DNA of 64,000 bases from Rheinheimera pleomorphica. Lineage in GTDB: Bacteria > Pseudomonadota > Gammaproteobacteria > Enterobacterales > Alteromonadaceae. The notes beneath the pieces were generated by a model. The model worked only from the letters and a program-made list of their open reading frames with translations. It made no database searches and had not been told where the DNA came from. Positions 38,377 to 46,775 of this stretch are shown piece by piece. Within the stretch, counting starts at the first letter, position 1. Each line of letters opens with the position of its first letter. A program made the translations under genes and the position numbers. The stretch is from the NCBI RefSeq assembly GCF_011634895.1, contig NZ_SIRR01000007.1, forward strand, positions 1-64,000, read 5' to 3'.

Positions 38377-39558
38377 CTACTTCATCGCATCGAGCCGCTG
38401 TGCGGTGTTATCTGTTGTGATTAATAGCGCAATCAGTGCAGCGCCCAAAGCAACAAAACCTGCTGCCAGATACAGCCCAATATCATACTGGCCGCTGGCT
38501 TCGGCCAGATAGCCGGTTAACGCCGGCGCCAGCACCTGAGCACTGCCGTAAGCTAACGTCATTTTACCCATGAGTTTCGCCGGTTTACTCGGATATAAGC
38601 GCCCTGCCATGGTTAATACCAAACTGACTACGCCGACAAAAGTCGCACCAAACAGGGCTGCACTTAACAGCACCACCTTGAGTGAGCTAAACCACAATGG
38701 CAGTAAAATAGCGGCACTTTGCGCCAGTAACGCCAGCATAATGGCCTTCAGATAACCGGTTTTACGGGCGATTAAATCCCATAGCATTACCGCCGGTGTG
38801 GCCGCTAATCCCAAGATGATAAAACTGATGTTACCGCTGCCACTTAAACCCGGCATGCGCTCGACTATAGTGACAATAAAGGTCGCGCTAATCACATAGC
38901 CATAGCCGGCACAAAAATAACTGGCCAGCATTAGCCGAATAAAACGTTTGGCTGGTGGCGTATCGGCCACGCCGGTTTGCCCGCTTTGTGCCGTTTGCGC
39001 CGGCTTTGGCAACCAGCGCCAGGCCGGAACAGCCAACAACACGCCGAACAAGGCTAAGTAGTGCCACTGCGCACGCCAATCCAGCTGCAAGCCTAGCATC
39101 AGCTCGACCAACAGCGCCGATAATGCTATGCCAAAGCCTAATCCGGCGAAATGGATACCCAATTCAGCCCGCTGTTTATGGCTTAACAGCCAGTGCATAA
39201 TCAGGCCGGAGGCTATCAGCATAGAGCAGGCACTGCTAAAGCCCGCGACAAAGCGCCACAGCGACCACAGCCAGATGTTTTCGGTTAACGCCATACCAAG
39301 GGTGCTAAGCACAGCTAACAGTAAACCAAGCCGGTACAGGCTGTCTTTTAAACGCAGGTTGCTCAGGCTGGCGGCCAGCAGCGCACCAACCATGTAACCG
39401 AGGTAATTCACCGCCGCCAGATAGCCGCCACTGGCATCATCCAGTACATTTTGCTGCTGCATCAGCGGTAATAGCGGCGTGTACGCAAAGCGCGCTACGC
39501 CAAGGCAAAGTAACTGACTAAAAAAGCCGGCCAGCAACACATAAAAACGTTGTGGCAT
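38377..39558 (-). CDS. MFS transporter, YbfB/YjiJ family
   Basis: A 393-residue inner-membrane protein with about 12 hydrophobic helices, recognised as a major facilitator of the YbfB/YjiJ type from its N-terminus (GVARFAYTPLLPLM, then LDDASGGYLAAVNYLGYMVG). A central cytoplasmic loop lies near residue 195-215. The substrate is unknown. A single gene, probably with its own promoter after the terminator at 39626-39646. Confidence 0.85.
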   Translation of the reverse strand: MPQRFYVLLAGFFSQLLCLGVARFAYTPLLPLMQQQNVLDDASGGYLAAVNYLGYMVGALLAASLSNLRLKDSLYRLGLLLAVLSTLGMALTENIWLWSLWRFVAGFSSACSMLIASGLIMHWLLSHKQRAELGIHFAGLGFGIALSALLVELMLGLQLDWRAQWHYLALFGVLLAVPAWRWLPKPAQTAQSGQTGVADTPPAKRFIRLMLASYFCAGYGYVISATFIVTIVERMPGLSGSGNISFIILGLAATPAVMLWDLIARKTGYLKAIMLALLAQSAAILLPLWFSSLKVVLLSAALFGATFVGVVSLVLTMAGRLYPSKPAKLMGKMTLAYGSAQVLAPALTGYLAEASGQYDIGLYLAAGFVALGAALIALLITTDNTAQRLDAMK

Positions 39559-39621
39559 GCGGTTAGCTGAGATCGTCAGAATAATGCCTCCGACAGGCTA
39601 AAACACTTAGCTTAACGCAAC

Positions 39622-39646
39622 AAAAAAGGCCGTGATATACGGCCTT
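39622..39646 (-). terminator. Terminator after the PEBP gene
   Basis: AAGGCCGT (39626-39633) pairs with ACGGCCTT (39639-39646), with an A-run at 39622-39627 that reads as a U-run on the minus strand. It ends the leftward PEBP transcript before the MFS gene. Confidence 0.75.
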
Positions 39647-39671
39647 AGTCTGATGGTCCTGTTTTTACTGC

Positions 39672-40163
39672 TTAACGGGCGTAGGTTGCAGTCAGCGTAG
39701 CTTTACCGAGCGCCATAGCATTTAGCATAAAACCCACTACTGCAGCACTGGCCCCATCGGCGGCCGGCAGGGTTTCTTCCGGTAAGGCCCACACGGTAAA
39801 TTGATAACGGTGCATTCCATGACCCTCTGGCGGGCAGGCGCCACCAAAGTCTTTTATGCCGTAGTCATTAGTAAAACTGCGGCAACCGGGCGGCAGGCTG
39901 CCTTTACCGGCACCACGGGCTAAACCGGTTGCAGCAGCAGGAATATCCGTAACCAGCCAGTGCCAGAAACCCGAGCAAGTGGGTGCATCCGGGTCAAACA
40001 CGGTAACCGCAAAGCTTTTGGTGCCGGCCGGGGCATTGGCCCAGTTCAGCTCAGGTGATACATTGTTGCCGCTACAGCCAAAGCCGTCAAACTCGTGATC
40101 TTTAGCCATAAAATGGCCTTCTTTAATATCCGGGCTGGTTAGAGTGAAAACCTGTTGTGTCAT
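39672..40163 (-). CDS. YbhB/YbcL family Raf-kinase-inhibitor-like protein
   Basis: A 163-residue phosphatidylethanolamine-binding-protein (PEBP) fold protein, predicted cytoplasmic. Family motifs are visible: FGCSGNNVSPELNWANAP, AVTVFDPDAPT (the DPDAP motif) and HRYQFTVWAL. The biological role of bacterial members is unclear. AGG-type ribosome site upstream. It lies 26 bases after trxC on the same strand. Confidence 0.9.
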   Translation of the reverse strand: MTQQVFTLTSPDIKEGHFMAKDHEFDGFGCSGNNVSPELNWANAPAGTKSFAVTVFDPDAPTCSGFWHWLVTDIPAAATGLARGAGKGSLPPGCRSFTNDYGIKDFGGACPPEGHGMHRYQFTVWALPEETLPAADGASAAVVGFMLNAMALGKATLTATYAR

Positions 40164-40189
40164 CTTGCCTCCAAAAAGTGAGTAAATAC

Positions 40190-40612
40190 TTACTTATACT
40201 GTGACAACCATTGATAAAAGGTTTGTTTAGGAAAAGCCCCGGCTTGCTGCGCGACAACTTTGCCCTGTTTAAACACCATTAAAGTAGGAATAGAACGAAT
40301 ATTAAACTGTGCCGCCAACTGTTGTTGCTGTTCGGTATTAATTTTACCAAAACGAAAATGCGGCTCCAGATCGCTGGCGGCCTGGTTAAATACCGGCGCG
40401 AAATTCTGACAAGGGCCACACCAGCTGGCCCAAAAATCCACCACCAGCGGCAGCTCGGCTTTTTGTGCATGGGCAGCAAAATTTGCTGCCGTCAGCTCAA
40501 GCGGCTTATGCTGAAACAACGGTTGCTTACATTTACCACAACGGGCATCCAGCATTGGCTTATCCGCCGGCAAGCGGTTTAAACCATTACAATCCGGGCA
40601 GGCAACGATCAT
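40190..40612 (-). CDS. trxC: Thioredoxin 2 (TrxC)
   Basis: Cytoplasmic disulfide reductase, in other species induced by oxidative stress. The 140 residues have the N-terminal zinc ribbon (C5, C8, C25, C28) unique to TrxC and a thioredoxin domain with the active site WCGPC (64-68). ATG at 40612 is chosen because GGAG lies 6 bases upstream; a GTG four codons earlier overlaps that site. Good full-length match. Confidence 0.94.
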   Translation of the reverse strand: MIVACPDCNGLNRLPADKPMLDARCGKCKQPLFQHKPLELTAANFAAHAQKAELPLVVDFWASWCGPCQNFAPVFNQAASDLEPHFRFGKINTEQQQQLAAQFNIRSIPTLMVFKQGKVVAQQAGAFPKQTFYQWLSQYK

Positions 40613-40678
40613 GACACTCTCCACAGTAAGCTAATAGTCAGTTATATAGCGCCTGGCAAAGCGTTTTTAAAGCAGCCG

Positions 40679-41167
40679 CTAAAAACTTAACTGCTGCCAG
40701 CCGGTTTTACTGTCAAAACTCAGGCTCTTCACCTCGCCCCGGCCTTCAATATTAACGGTATTAACCTGTGCCGGCCATAAGGCCTGCAAGGCATTGTGTT
40801 TAATACGCAGGCCCTGTAGCTCAGCAGGAATAGGCGCTTCCTGATACACCCAGAAAAACCGCCCGTCCAGCTGACCACCCACCAGGCTAAGCGTAATAGC
40901 CTCACCCGCCAGCGTGGTCAGGGCAAAATGCTCACTAACATACTGGCTGAAGGTTTGCTGGGTTTGGGCGTTGTTTAACAGATCAGCGCCTTTATCAAAT
41001 AGCTGTTTTACGCCGTGTTCAGCATCGTGCACATAAAAGCGGTGCATCACTTCAATATTACCGCTACGGTCATTAAACAGCACTTTGCTCAGCGCCGCTT
41101 TCATCTCGTGCGCGGCAACCTGGCAGCTTAACGCGGCCAGTAGCGCAACACAGCACAGTTGGCGCAT
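40679..41167 (-). CDS. Exported DUF6702 family protein
   Basis: A 162-residue periplasmic or lipoprotein-like protein with a signal peptide (about 1-18, ending CQVAAH). The mature part begins HEMKAALSKVLFNDRSGNIEV, in two readable pieces, as in the DUF6702 family (assignment from memory of the pattern). Its ATG overlaps the stop of the M1 peptidase gene by one base, so the two are co-translated and may work together. Function unknown. Confidence 0.75.
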   Translation of the reverse strand: MRQLCCVALLAALSCQVAAHEMKAALSKVLFNDRSGNIEVMHRFYVHDAEHGVKQLFDKGADLLNNAQTQQTFSQYVSEHFALTTLAGEAITLSLVGGQLDGRFFWVYQEAPIPAELQGLRIKHNALQALWPAQVNTVNIEGRGEVKSLSFDSKTGWQQLSF

Positions 41168-43668
41168 TAGTTACCGTCCTTTTTTACAGCTGCCGCGTCA
41201 GTTTTCTTCGCCGGATCTTTCAGCTCGGTTTTTACATCCTGCATTATATCGCGGCTCACTTTAGCTTTGCTTTTCTCTGACTTATACGCCTCGATGCGTG
41301 ACGGAATAATGCGCCGTGGATAATGGTTGTTTTCCATATCCACATCGGCCGTTTCCCACTTCGGATCCACCACTACATCTTTTAGCACTTTATCTTTTGC
41401 TGTCACTACCAGGCGGTTAACTGCTTTGGGGTTACGCCGCCAGATCTCAGCCGGAATATACTGCTGCTCACTGCTGCCATCGGTATAGTTTAGCTGCAGC
41501 AAAATCGGCATGACCAGACCGCCCCGGTTGCTAAACTGCAGTACATAGTAGTTTTTGTCTTCGGCCACGGCTCGCTCAAACGCCTTACGCTCCCACGGCT
41601 CTAAATCGTGCAGGAACTTGGTGTAAGCATTACGCTCTTTGTTGGTGACGGTAAAGCGGTCATTGTCGTCATAGAAGTCACGCACGTCCGGGTTTTTATC
41701 AATCCACAACACTTTGCCTTCGGCTTTATTACGCTCAACAAACAATGAGGTTGGTTTATCCCGTTCTTGCTGGCGCTGGCGCTCGAAATCAATATCCGGG
41801 TTTTTGGTGTCTAACCGCAGTTGAAACACCTTATCCAGTGAGATATCGACATGGTCAGTGCTGTAAAACCAGCCGCGCCAGAACCAGTCTAAGTCAACGC
41901 CGCTCGCCTCTTCCATCGTGCGGAAAAAGTCTGCCGGTGTTGGCCGCTTAAACTTCCAGCGCGTGGCATACTCTTTAAAGGCAAAATCGAACAGCTCACG
42001 GCCTAAAATCACTTCGCGCAGAATATTCAGCGCTGCCGCCGGCTTGGTATACGCATTGGGGCCCAGTTTTAGCACGCTGTCAGACTGCGTCATAATCGGT
42101 ACCTGCACGTCCGACTTCATATAGTCGACAATATCGCGCGGCTCAACACCCCAGGGAATAGTCGGGTCCCACTCTCGGCCCGCCACACCGTCTAAAAAGC
42201 TGTTTAAGCCCTCATCCATCCAGGTCCACTGCCGCTCGTCAGAATTGACCACCATTGGAAAGTAAATATGCCCCACTTCGTGGATCACCACGCCGATTAA
42301 AAAGCGCTTTTCTGCCTGAGAGTAAGTACGGCTTCCGTCATCCTGCAACTTGGTGCGTGGGCCGTTGAAGGTGATCATCGGGTATTCCATACCACCGACC
42401 GGGCCATTTACTGATTGCGCCACCGGATAGGGATAGTCAAACGAGAAGCGCGAATACACTTCCATGGTATGCACTATGGCTTCGGTGGAATACTTCTGCC
42501 ACAGCTCGCCGCCCTCTTTCGGGTAAAACGACATCGCCATCACAAACGGCTGTTCGCTGCCGCCCTGCTGATAACCTTTGGCGTCCCAGATAAACTTACG
42601 CGATGAGGCCCAGGCAAAATCGCGCACATTCTTCGCTTTAAAATGCCAGGTTTTGGCGGCAGAGGTGCCTTCTTTCTCGTTTTCCAGCGCCTCCTGCTCG
42701 GTAACAATAAACACCGGCCGCTTGGCAGTCTTTGCCTGCTCTAACCGGGCCAATTGCTGTTTGGTCAGCACCTTGCTGCTGTTTTGCAGCTCACCGGTCG
42801 AGGATACAATATGGTCGGCCGGCACAGTTAATTTCACATCATAGTCACCAAATTCCAGCGTAAACTCGCCGCGGCCTAAAAATTCTTTGTTGGTCCAGGC
42901 TTCGTAGTCGGTGTAAGCGACTAACCGCGGGAACCACTGCGCCAGTAAGAAAATATCATTGCCACCTTCACGGGCATCTTTCGGGAAATGCTCATAGCCA
43001 GAGCGGGCAGATACCGCGTCTTCTTCGACAATATCAAACGCAAAGTCCAGGCTGATATCGGTCGCCTGGCCCGGTTTTAACGGCTTATCCAAGTCGATAC
43101 GCATAAGCGTACCCACCAGCGTTACCGGCAAGGCTTTACCCTTGCTGCTTTTCACGTTGCTGATGACAAAACCCAATTCGTTATCGGCCATAAACTGCTG
43201 GCGACGTAGCTCCTCCAGGCTTAAACGGGCAGTAATGTCACCCTCGCCAATGGACGTGGCCGGACCACGGCGGCCAATGCCACCAAAGTCAGTGCTCATC
43301 TCGGCCATAGAATCGTTTTTAAAAATATTCTGATCCAGATGCAGCCACAGGTACTTCAGCGTATAAGGCGAGTTGTTTTTGTAATGAATTTGCTGGCTGG
43401 CGCTTAAGCGCCGTTTGGCTTCGTCCAGCACCACGTCCATATTGTAATTCACTTGCTGCTGCCAGTACTGTTGACCCGGCTCACCGGCGGCATTACGGTA
43501 CACATTCGGTGTTGGCAGCACTTCATCCAGTTGACGAAATTTATCTTCAAAATCACCTTTGGTCTGGCGAATGGCATCGGCGCCGGCAGCAGTACTACAC
43601 AGTAGTGCCGCAACCAGGCTGAAAAGCGACAGCCGGCGTAGGGCAGAGCGGGAAAACATATCGGACAT
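41167..43668 (-). CDS. Exported M1 family zinc metallopeptidase
   Basis: An 833-residue secreted gluzincin aminopeptidase-like protein. Signal peptide at about 1-32 (FSLVAALLCSTAAGADA). The zinc site is complete: HEVGH (463-467) and E486 (WMDEGL), 18 residues apart as expected, with GGMEYP at 425-430 in place of the exopeptidase GAMEN. The C-terminus (after about 600) is a long lysine-rich family-specific region. The substrate is unknown. Upstream gene of the pair with DUF6702. Confidence 0.88.
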   Translation of the reverse strand: MSDMFSRSALRRLSLFSLVAALLCSTAAGADAIRQTKGDFEDKFRQLDEVLPTPNVYRNAAGEPGQQYWQQQVNYNMDVVLDEAKRRLSASQQIHYKNNSPYTLKYLWLHLDQNIFKNDSMAEMSTDFGGIGRRGPATSIGEGDITARLSLEELRRQQFMADNELGFVISNVKSSKGKALPVTLVGTLMRIDLDKPLKPGQATDISLDFAFDIVEEDAVSARSGYEHFPKDAREGGNDIFLLAQWFPRLVAYTDYEAWTNKEFLGRGEFTLEFGDYDVKLTVPADHIVSSTGELQNSSKVLTKQQLARLEQAKTAKRPVFIVTEQEALENEKEGTSAAKTWHFKAKNVRDFAWASSRKFIWDAKGYQQGGSEQPFVMAMSFYPKEGGELWQKYSTEAIVHTMEVYSRFSFDYPYPVAQSVNGPVGGMEYPMITFNGPRTKLQDDGSRTYSQAEKRFLIGVVIHEVGHIYFPMVVNSDERQWTWMDEGLNSFLDGVAGREWDPTIPWGVEPRDIVDYMKSDVQVPIMTQSDSVLKLGPNAYTKPAAALNILREVILGRELFDFAFKEYATRWKFKRPTPADFFRTMEEASGVDLDWFWRGWFYSTDHVDISLDKVFQLRLDTKNPDIDFERQRQQERDKPTSLFVERNKAEGKVLWIDKNPDVRDFYDDNDRFTVTNKERNAYTKFLHDLEPWERKAFERAVAEDKNYYVLQFSNRGGLVMPILLQLNYTDGSSEQQYIPAEIWRRNPKAVNRLVVTAKDKVLKDVVVDPKWETADVDMENNHYPRRIIPSRIEAYKSEKSKAKVSRDIMQDVKTELKDPAKKTDAAAVKKDGN

Positions 43669-43783
43669 AAAAACGACTCTGTTATTGTTTTAAGTATTTG
43701 AAGTTAGCCAAATACAATATGAAACTTCTGCCAACCAGACAAGCGCTATTCAACACGCACAGCGGTTATTCTGTCGCCAATAA

Positions 43784-43807
43784 AAAACCCTGCCGCAGCA
43801 GGGTTTT
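43784..43807 (-). terminator. deaD terminator
   Basis: AAAACCCTGC (43784-43793) pairs with GCAGGGTTTT (43798-43807) and has a further A-run to its left, so on the minus strand it ends in a U-run, 18 bases after the helicase stop. Confidence 0.8.
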
Positions 43808-43824
43808 GTTAAACACCAATCATC

Positions 43825-45594
43825 TTAGTCACGAGGCTTGCGCGGTGCACGTGGCGCTGCACCCGGGCGCGGCCCGGGGCCATTTGACGGACGGCGATCA
43901 CCTGCCGGTGCAGCACCGCTGTCAACGGTGATATTCAGCTTTTGCTTACGCACATAGACTTTTTTCAGATGCTGGAAAATTTCATTCGGAATAGCTGCTG
44001 GCAGCTCTACCGTGCTGAAATGATCGAACAGTTTGATATTACCGATAAACTGGCTGTCGATATTGGCTTCATTAGCAATGGCACCGACGATATCACCGGC
44101 CCGCACACCGTGTTCTTTACCTACTTCAATGCGGTAGGTCTGGTAATCACCTTTCATTTCACGACGCTGGCGCGGACCGCGGTCCGGACGCTCGCCACGC
44201 TCTGGCCGGTCACCGCGCTCACGGCGTGGACGATCATCACGCTCACCACGGGCATGCGGCTCACGGATTTCCGGGAACTGGCTGGCAACATTCAGCGGCT
44301 GATCTTTCTGTGCTAAATACAGCAGCGCAGCAGCCAAATCATTCTCGGTAGTATCAATCTTCTCGCGCCAGTCGTTAATTAAGTCCTGGAAGAAGCTTAA
44401 GTTCTGCGTTTCAATGGTTTGTGCCAGTTGCTCACGGAACGACTCGATGCGGCGCTGTTCAATCACCTGGCCGGATGGCAGTGACATTTTTTCGATCGGC
44501 TGCTTAGTTGCATGTTCAATGGTGCGCAGTAAACGCCGCTCTCGTGGCGAAACAAACAGAATGGCTTTACCTTCGCGGCCAGCCCGGCCAGTGCGGCCTA
44601 TCCGGTGCACATAGGCTTCGCTATCGTAAGGAATATCATAGTTCACTACCAGGCTGATACGCTCAACGTCCAGACCACGGGCAGCGACGTCGGTCGCAAC
44701 AATAATGTCTAGCTGGTTTGCTTTCATCTTACGAATGGTCAGCTCGCGGTGCGCCTGGTTCATATCACCGTTTAAGCAGGCGACGGCATAGCCACGGGCA
44801 CCCAGCTTTTCGGCAATTTCTTCAGTCGCGCTTTTAGTGCGCACGAACACGATGGAAGCATCATATTCTTCACCTTCCAGCACACGGGTTAACGCATCCA
44901 GTTTCTGGTTGCCATCCAACATCACATAGCTTTGCTTGATCCGCTCTACGGTACTGGTTTTAGAAGCAATTTTAATTTCTTCGGCATCTTTCAGGTGCTT
45001 TTGCGCTATAGCCCGGATTTGTGGCGGCATAGTGGCCGAGAACATCGCCACCTGACGGCCGGCCGGTGTCGCATCCATAATGGTTTGCACATCATCGATA
45101 AAACCCATGCGCAGCATTTCGTCGGCTTCATCCAGCACGATAGCGCGCAGCTTATCCAGCTTTAAGGTGCCACGATCTAAGTGATCCAGAATACGGCCCG
45201 GTGTACCAACAATCACCTGAGAGCCACGCTTTAGTGACTTAAGCTGGTTTGTATAGCTCTGACCACCATATAACGGCAGAACATGGAATGCCGGCATATA
45301 GCGGGCATAAGCCTGAAACGCTTCAGCCACCTGAATGGCCAGTTCACGGGTAGGCGCTAATACCAGAATTTGCGGATCGTTCTGTGCAGGGTCAAGCCGT
45401 GCTAATAAAGGCAGCGCGAAAGCACCGGTTTTACCGGTACCAGTTTGCGCCTGGCCTAATACATCTTCGCCAGCTAATAGTTTAGGGATAGCCGCAGCCT
45501 GGATAGGCGACGGTGTTTCATAGCCAAGTTCAGTGACAGCACGAACAATAGCTTCAGGCAGCATTAGCTGGGAAAATGACACAGTGTCAGACAT
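43825..45594 (-). CDS. deaD: DEAD-box RNA helicase DeaD (CsdA)
   Basis: ATP-dependent RNA helicase of ribosome assembly, mRNA turnover and cold adaptation. The 589 residues have the Q motif, AQTGTGKT (49-56), DEAD, SAT and HRIGRTGR helicase motifs, an RGD/arginine-rich stretch (HARGERDDRPRRERGDR), a DbpA-type RNA-binding domain (YRIEVGKEHGVRAGDIVGAI), and a basic proline-rich tail. ATG at 45594 is preferred to GTG eight codons upstream because MSDTVSFSQL is the usual start; GAGG is 12 bases away. Confidence 0.94.
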   Translation of the reverse strand: MSDTVSFSQLMLPEAIVRAVTELGYETPSPIQAAAIPKLLAGEDVLGQAQTGTGKTGAFALPLLARLDPAQNDPQILVLAPTRELAIQVAEAFQAYARYMPAFHVLPLYGGQSYTNQLKSLKRGSQVIVGTPGRILDHLDRGTLKLDKLRAIVLDEADEMLRMGFIDDVQTIMDATPAGRQVAMFSATMPPQIRAIAQKHLKDAEEIKIASKTSTVERIKQSYVMLDGNQKLDALTRVLEGEEYDASIVFVRTKSATEEIAEKLGARGYAVACLNGDMNQAHRELTIRKMKANQLDIIVATDVAARGLDVERISLVVNYDIPYDSEAYVHRIGRTGRAGREGKAILFVSPRERRLLRTIEHATKQPIEKMSLPSGQVIEQRRIESFREQLAQTIETQNLSFFQDLINDWREKIDTTENDLAAALLYLAQKDQPLNVASQFPEIREPHARGERDDRPRRERGDRPERGERPDRGPRQRREMKGDYQTYRIEVGKEHGVRAGDIVGAIANEANIDSQFIGNIKLFDHFSTVELPAAIPNEIFQHLKKVYVRKQKLNITVDSGAAPAGDRRPSNGPGPRPGAAPRAPRKPRD

Positions 45595-45757
45595 ACGTTG
45601 TTTAAACCTCAATAACACGCAGGCGTAGTGGTAGTGCTATTGTTGCTTTTACTTAGCCTGCAGAGCAGTAAAAACAAGTAAATCAAACCAAAACCATAGC
45701 CTTGGTTGATTTTATTCCAGTAGTATAGCCAAACATTCTTATGACAAGAGGCCTATC

Positions 45758-46195
45758 ATGATAGACATCCTCGTTGGCAGCCAAATGGGCGCAGCGGAAT
45801 ATGTGGCAGAACAAGTTGCTGAAACACTGGTACAAGCGGGCTATGAGATTAACATTCATCTGAAACCCGAACTGGATCACCTTAACCCGACCAATGTCTG
45901 GTTAGTAATCACATCCACCTATGGCGCAGGAGATCTGCCTGATAATATTCAACCCTTTGCGGATCAATTAGCACAAGATCGGCGTGATCTTACCACACTT
46001 TCTTACGCCGTGATCACTTTAGGTGACTCCGGATACGATACTTTTTGCGAAGCGGGCAGAAAATTAAACCGCATCCTGGCAGGTAAAGCAGCAAAGCTAT
46101 TATTAGCCCCACTGGAAATCGATGCACAACAAGCCGATCTTCCTGAGGACATCGCTCTGGCCTGGTTGCCAGAACTTATCAAGGTTTTGCCATAA
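45758..46195 (+). CDS. mioC: Flavodoxin-like protein MioC
   Basis: A 145-residue FMN-binding flavodoxin-fold protein. Family markers are GSQMGAAEYVAEQVAE (phosphate-binding loop), TSTYGAGDLPDN and LGDSGYDTFCEAGR. In E. coli mioC stands directly left of oriC and its transcription enters the origin; the same layout is seen here. Role: in vitro electron transfer for biotin synthase, otherwise unclear. GAGG precedes the ATG. Confidence 0.95.
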   Translation: MIDILVGSQMGAAEYVAEQVAETLVQAGYEINIHLKPELDHLNPTNVWLVITSTYGAGDLPDNIQPFADQLAQDRRDLTTLSYAVITLGDSGYDTFCEAGRKLNRILAGKAAKLLLAPLEIDAQQADLPEDIALAWLPELIKVLP

Positions 46196-46200
46196 AAAAA

Positions 46201-46219
46201 GCGGGTGCAAAGCACCCGC
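46201..46219 (-). terminator. Hairpin after mioC, oriented leftward
   Basis: GCGGGTGC (46201-46208), loop AAA, GCACCCGC (46212-46219). The A-run lies on the left (46193-46200), so the U-run appears only on minus-strand RNA. It would stop transcription leaving oriC leftward rather than mioC read-through into oriC. Confidence 0.65.
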
Positions 46220-46362
46220 AAACACAAGTATATCTCAGGAAGAACAGGATAACGTTAGTCTCTCCCGGGTTGGCCTCAGCAATAAAACCAACTTGTCGCT
46301 ACAGTACAGCGGCGGGCTGGCAATGTCTTGATAACGGCATGATAAAGGCCTGATAAAAGCCC

Positions 46363-46764
46363 GATCTGTAAGTTGATCTTGTTATACAGAGTTATGCACA
46401 CAAGCCAAATAAAAACTTAACTACTGTGCATAACTTACCGTTTAACCGGTGATTAAGCTGTATTTATCCTAAATATAAAAAAAATATTTTTTAGACATGT
46501 GGATAACATGGCATATTGATCACCGGTTAAACAGCAACTGATCCTAGCTTGATCACAGGATCTGATCCTTTCTAAGCAACTGATCCTTATTGTGAAGATC
46601 TGCTTATCCACCAAAAATCACTTGCTTAGTAGTAAACATAATAAAAAGATCTCTAAAAAGATCTTATTTAATTTAGAAGATCCTAAGCCCGTTGCACCAT
46701 TCCACTTCAGGGCAGATCAAGCTACAATAACGCCCCTTAAACCAATGTTCAGACAACCCAGATC
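46363..46764. other. oriC: Chromosomal replication origin oriC (E. coli type)
   Basis: Between mioC and mnmG, 14 GATC sites fall in about 400 bases (chance would give about 1.6). DnaA boxes: TTATGCACA at 46392-46400 and on the other strand at 46425-46433, TTATCCACA on the minus strand at 46498-46506, TTATCCACC at 46604-46612, and weaker TTATACAGA at 46382-46390. The unwinding element has three GATCT-type 13-mers on the minus strand (46639-46651, 46651-46663, 46670-46682). An A-tract at 46473-46492 may bend DNA. Arrangement equals E. coli oriC; Dam/SeqA control is implied. Confidence 0.93.
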
Positions 46765-46775
46765 CAGAGGCAACT

